Made by a program: the position numbers and the translations under genes
Part shown: positions 26,694-36,800 of the stretch, one piece after another
Layout: each line of letters opens with the position of its first letter
Numbering within the stretch: position 1 is the first letter of the stretch
Notes under the pieces: generated by a model
What the model was told of the DNA's origin: nothing
The model's database searches: none
The model's input: only the letters and a program-made list of their open reading frames with translations
Assembly (NCBI GenBank): GCA_002342585.1
Contig: DDQG01000015.1
Location: 1-64,000 of the forward strand
DNA from: Prevotellaceae bacterium UBA2448
GTDB lineage: Bacteria > Bacteroidota > Bacteroidia > Bacteroidales > Bacteroidaceae
Reading direction: 5' to 3'
Length of the DNA: 64,000 nucleotides

Positions 26694-27589
26694 ATGTAAA
26701 CATAGCTGGCATACAGATGAAGACTCCAGTGATGACCGCCTCTGGTACCTTTGGTTATGGTCTGGAGTATGCCGATCTAGTAAATTTGGAAGACATAGGT
26801 GCTATTATTGTAAAGGGTACCACTTTCAATGCGCGCCAAGGTAACGACTATCCCCGTATGGCTGAAACTCCTTCGGGTATGCTCAATTGTGTTGGTCTGC
26901 AAAATAAAGGTGTGAAGTATTTCTGCAAGCATATATATCCTAAGATAAAGGATTTGAAGACCAATATGTTGGTTAATGTAAGTGGTTCTGCTCCCGAAGA
27001 CTACGCACAATGTGCAGAACAAATCAATGAACTCGAACATATTCCTGCTATCGAACTGAATATTTCATGTCCGAATGTAAAACAAGGTGGTATGGCTTTT
27101 GGTGTCACTACCACAGGAGCGGCATCTGTAGTTAAAGCTGTTCGAGCCGTATATCATAAGCCTATCATAGTAAAACTTTCTCCTAATGTAACAAGCATTG
27201 CAGACATAGCTCGTGCTGTACAGGACGAGGGAGCCGATGCTCTTTCATGTATCAACACACTGATGGGTATGTCTATTGACATAGAAAGACGCCGTCCACG
27301 TCTTTCTATATCTACTGGGGGACTTTCTGGTCCTGCCGTCAAACCTGTTGCTGTACGTTGCGTATGGCAGGTAGCACAGGCTGTTAAGATTCCAATTGTT
27401 GGATTAGGAGGTATTTCTTCCGCTGAAGATGCTATAGAATTTATGATGGCTGGAGCTTCTGCTGTTCAAGTGGGTACAGCAAATTTTATTAATCCTGCTA
27501 TCTCTGTGAAGATATCTCAAGGTATAAACGACTGGCTTGATAATCATGGCTATCGTTCCGTTCAAGAAATTGTAGGAGCTATATTATAA
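26681..27589 (+). CDS. pyrD: Dihydroorotate dehydrogenase B catalytic subunit
   Basis: The 302-residue FMN barrel oxidises dihydroorotate to orotate in pyrimidine synthesis. Family motifs are MTASGTFGYG near the N-terminus, ELNISCPNVKQGG with the catalytic cysteine, IVKLSPNVT, and GLGGISSAEDA for FMN phosphate. The cysteine and neighbouring pyrK mark it as the NAD-dependent class 1B enzyme. Confidence 0.97.
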   Translation: MADINVNIAGIQMKTPVMTASGTFGYGLEYADLVNLEDIGAIIVKGTTFNARQGNDYPRMAETPSGMLNCVGLQNKGVKYFCKHIYPKIKDLKTNMLVNVSGSAPEDYAQCAEQINELEHIPAIELNISCPNVKQGGMAFGVTTTGAASVVKAVRAVYHKPIIVKLSPNVTSIADIARAVQDEGADALSCINTLMGMSIDIERRRPRLSISTGGLSGPAVKPVAVRCVWQVAQAVKIPIVGLGGISSAEDAIEFMMAGASAVQVGTANFINPAISVKISQGINDWLDNHGYRSVQEIVGAIL

Positions 27590-27592
27590 TAA

Positions 27593-28162
27593 ATGAGCAT
27601 GAAGGCATTTATCACACTAATCATTTCATTCCTTTCCATAACTGTTCACGCACAAACAATGCGTGAGGTATTACCTGCAATGCCAGACAGTATATGCCGA
27701 CTGCTTACCCATAATAATTTACTCGATTTTCCTGATTATCTTGATACTCAGATGAAAGCTGAAGTGCGCAATCGACTTGGTGGAAATAGTGAAATGCAAA
27801 CTCTTACTGAAGACTACTCACTCATCAGAGTGTCTGAATCTTCAACCCTCCAACTGAAGTTACTTCCTTTATCCAAGAAAAAAATAATATGTGCTGTCTA
27901 TACATACTTTATTAATGATAGTACAGCAGATAGCCAAATAATGTTTTACGATCTAAAGTGGCAACCACTTATTGCGGATAAATATATAAATGTGAAAAGA
28001 GAACCAAATACACTTGTTCAGGCAACACTCTCATCCTCTAATATAGATGTTAAGTTGCGAACAGTCAGTCCATTTGGCATTACATCTATAGACGATAACA
28101 CACATGTTTCAGACCAACCATCTGTAGTTATTGTCCACTGGAATGGAAAGAGATTTAAATAA
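27593..28162 (+). CDS. Exported DUF3256-type protein
   Basis: The 189-residue protein has a signal peptide (about 1-21, ending VHAQ). The start of the mature part, MREVLPAMPDSICRLLTHNNLLDFPDYLD, resembles the Bacteroidetes DUF3256 family. No catalytic motif is visible. It follows pyrD by three bases and may ride on its transcript. A second in-frame ATG lies two codons later. The family assignment is from memory of its motif; the function is unknown. Confidence 0.7.
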   Translation: MSMKAFITLIISFLSITVHAQTMREVLPAMPDSICRLLTHNNLLDFPDYLDTQMKAEVRNRLGGNSEMQTLTEDYSLIRVSESSTLQLKLLPLSKKKIICAVYTYFINDSTADSQIMFYDLKWQPLIADKYINVKREPNTLVQATLSSSNIDVKLRTVSPFGITSIDDNTHVSDQPSVVIVHWNGKRFK

Positions 28163-28219
28163 TGAATTCTATATTTTGATGATTGAATATTAAAAACTTA
28201 TTACTAAAATAAAATTACT

Positions 28220-29692
28220 ATGAAAGCTTTAAATGCTCGCACAGCTCCAAAGAGCTCTGCACCTGAAAAAATCATTCAGTTTGGTGAAGGTAATTTCCTT
28301 CGCGCATTTGTTGATTGGATTATTTACAACATGAATCAAAAGACGGATTTCAATTCATCTGTTGTTGTTGTTCAGCCAATCGACAAAGGTATGGTTGAGT
28401 GGCTTAACGGACAGGACTGCCTTTATCACGTCAATCTTCAGGGACGTCAGAATGGTAAACCTGTTAACGAACTCACTCGTATTGACGTTATTAGTCGTGC
28501 ACTTAACCCATATAGCCAAAATGCTGCATTCATGGCTATTGCCGATCAACCAGAGATTCGTTTCGTTATTTCTAACACTACAGAAGCTGGTATTGCATTT
28601 GATCCTAACTGCAAATTCTCCGATGCTCCTGCAAGTAGCTATCCGGGTAAACTTACACAACTTCTTTACCGGCGTTTTCAGACATTTAAGGGCGATCCCA
28701 AGAAGGGACTTATCATTATGCCTTGTGAACTTATATTCCTCAATGGTCACCATTTGAAAGAATGTATCTATCAGTACATCGAACTATGGAAGAACGACTT
28801 CGGTAAGGACTATGAGAAATTTAAGAACTGGTTTACAAAGTACTGCTATGTTTGTGCAACACTTGTAGACCGTATTGTTCCAGGATTCCCTCGCAAAGAA
28901 ATTGCACAGATTCAGAAGAAAGTATGTTATGCTGACAACCTCGTTGTTCAGGCAGAAATTTTCCATCTCTGGGTAATCGAAAAACCGGAGAATATGTCTA
29001 TCGCTCAACTTCGTAAAGAATTCCCAGCAGAGAAGGCAGGTCTTCACGTACTCATTGCAGAAAGTGAAAAACCATATCACGAACGCAAGGTAACACTCCT
29101 CAATGGCCCTCATACAGTACTTTCACCAGTTGCTTACCTCAGCGGTATCAACATCGTGCGTGATGCACTCCATCATCCAGTTGTTGGCAAATACATCAAG
29201 AAGGTACAATATGATGAACTCATGCAAACACTCAACCTACCGATGGCAGAATTGCAGCAGTTTGCAGCTGATGTTCTTGAGCGTTTTGATAACCCATATG
29301 TTGATCATCAGGTTACATCAATTATGCTTAACTCTTTCCCTAAGTACGAAACTCGTGACTTGCCAGGTGTAAAGGTTTATCTACAGCGTAAAGGTGAATT
29401 ACCCAAAGGACTTGTTATGGGTCTTGCTGCAATCATCACATACTACAAAGGTGGTGTTCGTGCCGATGGCGCAGAAATTGTTCCAAATGATGCACCGGAA
29501 ATCATGCAGATGCTCAAGGACCTTTGGGCAACAGGTGATACACAGCGTGTAGCTGAAGGTGTACTTGCAGCTGAGAATATCTGGAAGGAAAATCTTAATC
29601 AGACAGTTCCTGGTCTTACTGCTCTCGTAAAAGAATACCTTGATCTCATCCAACAGAAAGGTATGCTTGAAGCCGTAAAGACTATACTTTAA
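28220..29692 (+). CDS. uxaB: Tagaturonate reductase (altronate oxidoreductase)
   Basis: The 490-residue member of the mannitol dehydrogenase family interconverts tagaturonate and altronate in galacturonate breakdown. The N-terminal nucleotide-binding motif is IQFGEGNFLRAFVDW. The central part has NTTEAGIAF and MPCELIFLNGHHLK; the C-terminal helical domain has SVMLNSFPKYETRDLP-like sequence (here SIMLNSFPKYETRDLP). No other uronate genes are in the window. It ends at a strong hairpin terminator. Confidence 0.92.
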   Translation: MKALNARTAPKSSAPEKIIQFGEGNFLRAFVDWIIYNMNQKTDFNSSVVVVQPIDKGMVEWLNGQDCLYHVNLQGRQNGKPVNELTRIDVISRALNPYSQNAAFMAIADQPEIRFVISNTTEAGIAFDPNCKFSDAPASSYPGKLTQLLYRRFQTFKGDPKKGLIIMPCELIFLNGHHLKECIYQYIELWKNDFGKDYEKFKNWFTKYCYVCATLVDRIVPGFPRKEIAQIQKKVCYADNLVVQAEIFHLWVIEKPENMSIAQLRKEFPAEKAGLHVLIAESEKPYHERKVTLLNGPHTVLSPVAYLSGINIVRDALHHPVVGKYIKKVQYDELMQTLNLPMAELQQFAADVLERFDNPYVDHQVTSIMLNSFPKYETRDLPGVKVYLQRKGELPKGLVMGLAAIITYYKGGVRADGAEIVPNDAPEIMQMLKDLWATGDTQRVAEGVLAAENIWKENLNQTVPGLTALVKEYLDLIQQKGMLEAVKTIL

Positions 29693-29712
29693 ATATTAAT
29701 AACTTTCAATAT

Positions 29713-29749
29713 AAAAGTGAGCTCAGTATCGTACTGAGCTCACTTTTTT
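29713..29749. terminator. Bidirectional terminator between uxaB and the dehydrogenase gene
   Basis: A perfect 12-base stem (GTGAGCTCAGTA at 29717-29728 with its complement at 29732-29743) and a TCG loop are flanked by AAAA and TTTTTT. The T-run overlaps the stop codon of the convergent gene, so it can serve both strands. Confidence 0.9.
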
Positions 29750-30701
29750 AATTTACTTGATTTATTGGTTCTCCACCAATAAATGCCTTGATGTTTTCTA
29801 TACATATGTTGAGGAGTCGAGTTCTCGCTTCCTTCGTTGCCCATGCTATATGTGGAGTGAGATAACAGTATGGAGCTGAAAGTAAAGGGTTGTCTTCCTT
29901 TGGGGGCTCTGTAGTGAGTACGTCGGCTCCGTATGCAGCGATAATTCCTTTATGGAGAGCTGTTGCTACAGCATTGTCATCAACAAGTGGTCCGCGAGCT
30001 GTATTTATAAGGATAGCAGATGGCTTCATTGTTGCAAGTGTTTCCTTGTTTATCATGTGACGGGTTGAATCGGTCAAAGGACAATGTAGACTGATGATAT
30101 CGCTTTCGGAATAAAGTTGTTCGAGTGTAACCTTGCGGATTCCGTTTGGCAATTCGTCTTCGTCTTTTGATGTATATGCCATCACATTAAGTCCGAAAGC
30201 TTGAGCTATACGGGCTGTAGCCATACCTGTATTACCAAGTCCGATTATACCCATGCGTTTTCCATAAAGTTCTGTCAGGTTGTGATCGAGATAGCAAAAA
30301 TCAGATGAATTTGTCCATCGCCCTTTTCTATTTTCACGAGCATAGTGTTCCACTCGACTTACAATATTTAAAATATGTGCAAATACCATTTGTGCAACAC
30401 TCTCTGTGCTGTAGGCTGGTATATTGGTGACAACGATGTTCTGTCGACTTGCCACCTCAAGGTCAACTACGTTATATCCTGTTGCAAGAACACCGATGTA
30501 TTGAAGTCGGGGTAACATATTTAGTGTAGTTGCATCAAGAACAACCTTATTCGTCAGAATGATTTCTGCACCTTTGCATCGATCGATTACTTCATCTTCA
30601 CTTGTGCGTTCATATATTATAACTTCGCCAAATTGGTTCAGTTCGTCCCAACTAAGGTCACCGGGATTGACGGAGAATCCGTCTAGAATAACTATTCGCA
30701 T
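29748..30701 (-). CDS. D-2-hydroxyacid dehydrogenase, glycerate dehydrogenase-like
   Basis: The 317-residue NAD-dependent enzyme of the hydroxypyruvate/glycerate reductase type has the NAD motif GIIGLGNTGMATARIA, catalytic arginine in INTARGPLVDD, glutamate in VLTTEPPKEDNPLL and histidine in LTPHIAWAT. All three catalytic residues are present. The exact substrate is uncertain. I use the ATG at 30701; the TTG three codons upstream is unlikely. Confidence 0.9.
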   Translation of the reverse strand: MRIVILDGFSVNPGDLSWDELNQFGEVIIYERTSEDEVIDRCKGAEIILTNKVVLDATTLNMLPRLQYIGVLATGYNVVDLEVASRQNIVVTNIPAYSTESVAQMVFAHILNIVSRVEHYARENRKGRWTNSSDFCYLDHNLTELYGKRMGIIGLGNTGMATARIAQAFGLNVMAYTSKDEDELPNGIRKVTLEQLYSESDIISLHCPLTDSTRHMINKETLATMKPSAILINTARGPLVDDNAVATALHKGIIAAYGADVLTTEPPKEDNPLLSAPYCYLTPHIAWATKEARTRLLNICIENIKAFIGGEPINQVN

Positions 30702-30731
30702 ATGTAACAAAGTTCGTTTCTGAATAAAAAA

Positions 30732-32822
30732 TTAGTCGTAGAAATTCCAACTCAAGCCGAAGTGTACACCTGTAGGACTGGCAGGATAACCAGGAGCCCA
30801 GAAATACCGGTTTGTTCCTGCATTAGCATGGTAGTATTGTACGTAAAAGCGCAATTTCTTTAAGTCAAAATTGGCATATAAGCTAATGATAGGGAAGTTG
30901 CCTATTTTCGTTGAGTAGTTCGGATCTTGATTACAGAACATGCCAAGGGTGGGGGAATAAGTAGGAGCATCGTATTTTGTGAAGAATTTCATATCGGCTC
31001 CTAATTCCGTGTGCAGTACTTTAGCAATGCGAAAATCAAGATAAAGATTATGATATGTAGAAAGTAATGGTAGAGGTAACACAGTTTGATGAGTTGACTT
31101 CTGTAGTGTTATGTCGTTGTCGAAATGTAATATTCCTAATCTAAAATTCTGTTGTAAATTGACTGTAAACACTTGAATCATATCATAGTGTTGAGTTGGA
31201 GCCCATGTATTTGTAAAACGCTGAGATAAAGATGGCGGATTGAGAACAGGCGTGAGAGTGTTTTGGAAATATGTGTAGTTCTTTACGTTTTCAATTGCTC
31301 CTATAAGTGTTGTTTTAGTTTTGCGTGAAATTAGTACTGCTTCAATACGCATTTTCCATTCCTTTGATGCATCAAAGTCGTACCAAGTGTAGCGGCTATG
31401 ATAGTGACGTACATAGTAAGAGGGAAGTTGGTTCTTTACAAATGCATTGAGGGCAACTTGAGCAGAGTCTTTCAAGAAAACAAAATTAAATTCAGTATGA
31501 CCATTTATTTCAAAATCGCCTATGCGCTCTCCTGCAAAATTAAATTGTGCATTTATGTTGAAATGTAGTTTTCTTCCTTGAGTGCGTAAAATTTGTGCTC
31601 CAAAGAAAAGGTCGTTGTATTTTTTAGATAAGGTTGGATATAAAGTAGAACCTTTTTCGACAACAGAGTCAATCATGTTGTAGTTTTTGTACTCATGACC
31701 AATATAAGCATTGATTCCAAAAGCTGCATATCGATTGAACCCTTCACATAGAGATAATCCTACAATATTCTTTAATGCGAAATGTTTTGTACGATCCTGT
31801 GTGGTATCAGTAACAAAATACTCATGTGTATAGTAGTTCTGGGGTTTATTATACTGACGGTAGTTCTTCATGTACTTCCCAAGTTTCAAAGTGTGAAAAA
31901 CCCGAGTTACTGGAACGAAAATTGTTTTCATTCCAGTTGTATCTGAAGGATCTATTTTATGATAACCTATATTATAATGATGATTGTAGAAGAAGACATC
32001 GTTTTCTTGACGGTTCCATGTGTTGGACAAATAAACAGGAATATCGTTCGATGAGTTTTGGGTACTTCTATGAGTTTCGGGAGCAGTAATGTATGTCTCG
32101 TCTGTAATACCACCATTCTCTGCCATCTTCATGAAGTTGTGCTGATAGTATGTGTGAAAGTCGTATTTCTCTCCGAGATATGATGCCCATGCTGAAGCAT
32201 TCATGAATGATGTCGACTGGGAGTCGTAATATCCCTGTCCGTACATATAGTCGAACATTCCTCCGAAGTTAATACGTTTACCAACATTATTAGTGTAAAT
32301 AGCTTTCACATGATCATATCCTGTTTCTTTTCCTCCACAGAAATTGTAGGCGATATTCATGTATGGGGATTTTGTATTGTAATGCAAACACTTATCGATA
32401 GTTCGGAAAAACTGATCCATCGGAGTGAGGAACATAAAGTCCATTACATCTGGACGTTCTATATAGATACGTGACATTCGAGGAGAACCGAGGTTTCCTA
32501 GTGTATTATAGTGTCCGTTTATACCTTCAGGAAGATTTGAATTCTGATACTGATGATGAAGTGTATCTACAGGAACTGATGTCATGTTTCCGTAAACTTC
32601 GTCAAGCACCCAAGCTCGGATAGAAGTTGGAACTACCTTTTTGCCGTTTTTTTTATTAAATACGCTATCATTTGCATCGGCATAAGTGTCAGTATTTGCT
32701 TCCAACTCACGCACAATGCGTTGTGAATGTACACTTAAAGTAGAGAGTACACAAAAAAACAAAGAAACGAGTAGTCTGATTCTTTGTACAGGATTGTTAT
32801 GTGAGATGAATTGCAGTATCAT
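30732..32822 (-). CDS. Putative outer-membrane porin of Bacteroidetes
   Basis: The 696-residue protein has an N-terminal hydrophobic export segment (LLVSLFFCVLSTLSVHSQ, about 17-34). A long alternating beta-strand sequence rich in aromatic residues follows, with phrases such as YNFCGGKETGYDHVKAIYTNN and NFGGMFDYMYGQGYYD. It ends in an outer-membrane-type LSWNFYD with terminal aromatic residues. This fits the uncharacterised 'putative porin' family. The substrate is unknown. Its start shares one base with the stop of the small membrane protein gene upstream. Confidence 0.75.
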   Translation of the reverse strand: MILQFISHNNPVQRIRLLVSLFFCVLSTLSVHSQRIVRELEANTDTYADANDSVFNKKNGKKVVPTSIRAWVLDEVYGNMTSVPVDTLHHQYQNSNLPEGINGHYNTLGNLGSPRMSRIYIERPDVMDFMFLTPMDQFFRTIDKCLHYNTKSPYMNIAYNFCGGKETGYDHVKAIYTNNVGKRINFGGMFDYMYGQGYYDSQSTSFMNASAWASYLGEKYDFHTYYQHNFMKMAENGGITDETYITAPETHRSTQNSSNDIPVYLSNTWNRQENDVFFYNHHYNIGYHKIDPSDTTGMKTIFVPVTRVFHTLKLGKYMKNYRQYNKPQNYYTHEYFVTDTTQDRTKHFALKNIVGLSLCEGFNRYAAFGINAYIGHEYKNYNMIDSVVEKGSTLYPTLSKKYNDLFFGAQILRTQGRKLHFNINAQFNFAGERIGDFEINGHTEFNFVFLKDSAQVALNAFVKNQLPSYYVRHYHSRYTWYDFDASKEWKMRIEAVLISRKTKTTLIGAIENVKNYTYFQNTLTPVLNPPSLSQRFTNTWAPTQHYDMIQVFTVNLQQNFRLGILHFDNDITLQKSTHQTVLPLPLLSTYHNLYLDFRIAKVLHTELGADMKFFTKYDAPTYSPTLGMFCNQDPNYSTKIGNFPIISLYANFDLKKLRFYVQYYHANAGTNRYFWAPGYPASPTGVHFGLSWNFYD

Positions 32823-33085
32823 CAGAACATGAAACGTAAGTAAAACTCTATAATTTTCAAAATCATAGATCCGAAACCAAAAGAGAAGAATAGAATTTTA
32901 TTCTCAGGAAAAACAAAATAGATAATAATAGTGAGTATGAAACCAACCATGAAAAGGGTATTGAGTACTCTACGAGCAGTTAGAATGCTCGTAGAATTTC
33001 CTTTTGATGGACGATGCCATTTGCTTTCGCATTTACTTTCGTTTACGGCGTCAGCAATTATTTTATCTATTTCGTTACTTTTCAC
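32822..33085 (-). CDS. Small membrane protein of unknown function
   Basis: The 87-residue protein has a charged N-terminus and two predicted membrane helices (about 42-60 and 64-82). The start is GTG at 33085, overlapping the DUF4468 stop by four bases (GTGA), and the end overlaps the porin start. This tight coupling supports it as real. I do not recognise the family. It may help export or stabilise the porin, a guess from position only. Confidence 0.7.
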   Translation of the reverse strand: MKSNEIDKIIADAVNESKCESKWHRPSKGNSTSILTARRVLNTLFMVGFILTIIIYFVFPENKILFFSFGFGSMILKIIEFYLRFMF

Positions 33086-33726
33086 TTTATCATTTGTTCT
33101 ATTTCATCAGCCAGTTCATTGAACAGGTCAATTGTCTTAACACGGAATTTACCATTAATTCGTCTCAACTCGCCTTTTTTGTTCAGTGCTTCTTCATCGG
33201 TAATCCATTCTTCTGCAGTAAGACGAGTTTTGTCGCTGCTACCTTCATAGACATATGCAATATTGTCCATCTTTAGGTCTACCTTACCGTCACTGATTGT
33301 GATAGTTAGGTTATAAAACACCTGAGTGTAATCCTGTGATAAAGCACGATTTGAGAAAATCAGTTCCTCTGCACCCTGTGCAACTATTACTCCTTCTTCC
33401 TTATCTGCTCTAGTCACACGAGAAAAATCAATGTTCTTAAAAAAATTAGGCTCTTTCCATTCTCCGCGACGTGTATTTGGTTCAAAACGCAAAGATGCAA
33501 AAGAAGCAACTTGAGTGTATATGTAATCTTTTGGACGTGCAAAAGCTTGAATCTCCTTTGTGAAGACGACTTTACCATTTACTACTGGTACAGCGCCCTT
33601 AGCCTGATACTCAGACATGTCTGCTTTCTGAGTGTATAGTTTTTTTGTACTGATAAGACCACGCTGAGCCTGAACTATACCAAAAGGTATGATAAATATC
33701 AATGATGCAATGATATACTTTTTCAT
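33082..33726 (-). CDS. Exported DUF4468-type protein
   Basis: The 214-residue protein has a signal peptide (MKKYIIASLIFIIPFGIVQAQ). The central part (KEIQAFARPKDYIYTQVASFAS to VYEGSS) resembles the DUF4468 family with a TBP-like fold, found in Bacteroidetes envelopes. The function is unknown. It is the first gene of a three-gene transcript with the small membrane protein and porin, read from the promoter at 33758-33788. Confidence 0.75.
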   Translation of the reverse strand: MKKYIIASLIFIIPFGIVQAQRGLISTKKLYTQKADMSEYQAKGAVPVVNGKVVFTKEIQAFARPKDYIYTQVASFASLRFEPNTRRGEWKEPNFFKNIDFSRVTRADKEEGVIVAQGAEELIFSNRALSQDYTQVFYNLTITISDGKVDLKMDNIAYVYEGSSDKTRLTAEEWITDEEALNKKGELRRINGKFRVKTIDLFNELADEIEQMIK

Positions 33727-33757
33727 ATGCGTACAAGTTTTAGTTTCTTAATAGCGA

Positions 33758-33788
33758 CAAAGGTAAGGAAAAATGATGATTTGACAAA
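33758..33788 (-). promoter_or_regulatory. Promoter for the DUF4468-porin operon
   Basis: On the minus strand, TTTG (33785-33788), 19 bases, then TACCTTTG (33758-33765), 32 bases upstream of the start codon. Confidence 0.7.
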
Positions 33789-33829
33789 GATTTTGTAGAT
33801 GATTAACGAATTTAGTCAGATATAAATTG

Positions 33830-33837
33830 TACTTTTG
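33830..33837 (+). promoter_or_regulatory. -7 element for the large secreted protein
   Basis: TACTTTTG fits TAnnTTTG, 30 bases before the ATG at 33868. The upstream TTTG is not clear. It excludes the TTG at 33835 as a start. Confidence 0.5.
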
Positions 33838-33867
33838 TGCCGAAATAATCTTAATTTGCATAATTAC

Positions 33868-36800
33868 ATGAAAAAATTGTTTTTAGTACTCGGAGCTTTA
33901 TTGCAGACTATTTGTTCTATAGGTCAAGAGAATATAACAGCTCAGTACTTACAGAATCCTTCGTTCGAACTAGATGTTCCTAAAAGTACTGATGCTGTAA
34001 ACAACACAGCTGACGGGCTTCGAGGTTATACTTTGGCAATACCCTCAGGGTGGTCTGTTGTAGGTACAAATGTTACTCAGTTACTGGTGTCTAAAGATTG
34101 TTTTACCGATAATAATTTTGGAAAGGTTACTACTATTCCAGATGGGAAATATGCATATTATTTGCGACAAGGTTGGAGTACTGGTAGCACCACTCTGAAA
34201 CAGAGTGTTACACTGCCTGCTGGAGTTTATGAGTTTTCTGTTAGTTTACGTTCTGCATATGCTAATTCCGCTACGTCAGTGATTAATCTAATTGCATCAT
34301 CAGAGAGTAAAAGTTACAGCTTCAATGCTGGATCAAACGAGTGTTTCAAAAATATGGTGTGGCAAACAGCATCTGTAACCTTTAAACTAAACACTGAAAC
34401 TAAGGTGGATTTAGGTTTTAACATTACGTGGCAGAGTGGTGGTTCTTGCATAATGTTGGACAATGTAAAACTTATAAAACTTGCTGATGATTACACTGAA
34501 CCTGAAGATCCAACAGAAGGTAGCGTAAGTTCTTATACAGAAGGAGTTATAACTTCTGATTTTGTTAGCGAAGCAGATATGATGCAGGATTTGCTTCAAA
34601 TGCTTGCAGACTTCTCGAAATATATGAAAAACAATTGGAATCAGTGTTCTGCTCCAAACTCTATTAATGAGTCATGTGGCTATTTCTCTGGTGAACGTTC
34701 TGCAGCTAGTGGCGAACAAGGAGTTCGTCCGAATGCTGATATGTCTATGATTTGTGCTTTTCTCTCAAAATATGCAAAAGGTAAAGTTACGCTGCCTGCA
34801 GGAGTTAGTTGGGATATTATTGATGAAATGGCAATGAAGTCGCTTATCTTTGCTTATTCTACTCATAAAGCAAACAAGTTGAAGGTGTGTGCAGGCAACG
34901 ACTATTGGGGAAGTACAAGCACGAGTGATTTCGTGTGGGAATCAAGTCTATGGGCAATGTCTGTTGCATATTCGGCATATTTTCAACTTGACAAACTGAC
35001 TTCAACTCAAAAACAGTATATTTACAATCTGTTGAAAGCTGAATGTAATTACGAGTTAGGTCGCTCTGTCCCTACTGGATATGCTGGTGATACTAAAGCC
35101 GAGGAAAATGGATGGGAAGTCGATGTTCTAGCTGCTACTTTAGGACTTTTCCCTGATGATGCGCTTGCATCCAAGTGGTTTGAAAGAATGCGTTTGTTTG
35201 CTATTAATAGCTATAGCCACACTGACGATGCTTCAAATACAACTATTATTGATGATAACTACTCGAGTACTGTTGCATCGTTATATAAAGGGCAAAATCT
35301 TTATGACGATTACACGTTGCAGAACCATAATCTTTTTCATACCAGTTACCAAAATGTTGTGATGCAGGAACTAGGAGAGGCTGCATTAGCGTTGCAACTA
35401 TTCCAAGGTAATAATAAGAAATGGGCATCGAATGCTTTGATGCATAATAACCAAGTTGTAATGGATCGAGTACTGAATTGGCTCGCATTGACTGATGGTG
35501 AACTGGCCATGCCAAATGGTAATGATTGGAGTCTATTCTTGTATGATCAAATTACTTCTTACACGACTATGGCGACATTCTTAAAAGATCCTAATGCTTT
35601 GATGCTTGAGAATCTTGCATATAAATATATCAAAGCTCGTCAGAAGACAACAACAGACGGATCATGGTTGCTTCGACCTGATGTAGCTCAACGCCGTATG
35701 GGGGTTGAGGCACATCGAGTTATGATGACGTACCTCATGCATCTTACAAATAGTACAGCGGATGTAACTCCAACGCGTTGGGAAGATTTTCGAGCTCAGT
35801 ATAGCAAAGCTATGATTTTCCCTTCTCAGAATATCGTTCGTGCTTTTACCCCAAGTCGATTTACATGTTTCTCTTGGTCTAATGGACTAAAGAGTTACAC
35901 AGGTTACTTTGCAAGTAATTCGCCAGATAAAAACAAAATCATAGTACCATACCGTGCTAATAATACTGGAAATATAATAGGATGGTATGAAGTGTCAGGA
36001 CAAAAAACAGATGCAGTTCCCGTTGTTAGCGGAATCTACCAATTAAATGGGGATGGATATGTGATGAATGGCGAATTAAACACCAATGGTTCGACACTTA
36101 ACAATCGTTTTGCTATTTATTCTACTCCACAAAATGCAATTATTTATCTCGATTATATCACATCTAAATCCGCAGTTACAATTACATCTGAGAAGGGTGG
36201 CTTGTTAGCTATCTCTACCGATGAACTAATGAAGACAACTCGTACATTATATTTTGATAAGGCTGGAGAAATCACTCATAAGCAGTCTGATGGTTCTACA
36301 TTCTTCAAAGTTCAGTCTGATTGGGTTAATATAGATAATGAACTGGGGGTAGTTGGAATAAATAATAAAAATATTGCTTTTGGTGATAGAGGGGCTAATA
36401 ACTCCATCTATACATCGAAACTCTATCCTATGTATTCAAGCGAAAATCGTTCGATTGCTGCTGGTACGGTTGTTGATGCTCGCAACCTCGTATATTATAG
36501 TTTGCAATCTGCAGAGGAGACACAGGCTGCAACAAAGGCAATCATACCTCTTCGCTTGATGTTACCCGAAGGGTGGAACGGAGTGATTGCACCTGATGCG
36601 AGTTATTCATATATCCTTATCAGTAATTTCTGTGGCGTAAACAACGAAGCAACAATCAAAGGACTTAATTTAAACGGATTCTCGCCAGTTTTTTATCAGC
36701 CAACAATTATTACTGAAAATGGTGCTACTGTGACTTTCCGTACTATGCAGAATAATTCTATTGCTCAGTCCCTAAGGTTTATGATTCAAGGAAGTGATAT

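Noticed and set aside
33835..33867. TTG start for the large secreted protein
   Set aside because: It overlaps the -7 element and would bury the signal peptide that begins at 33868.
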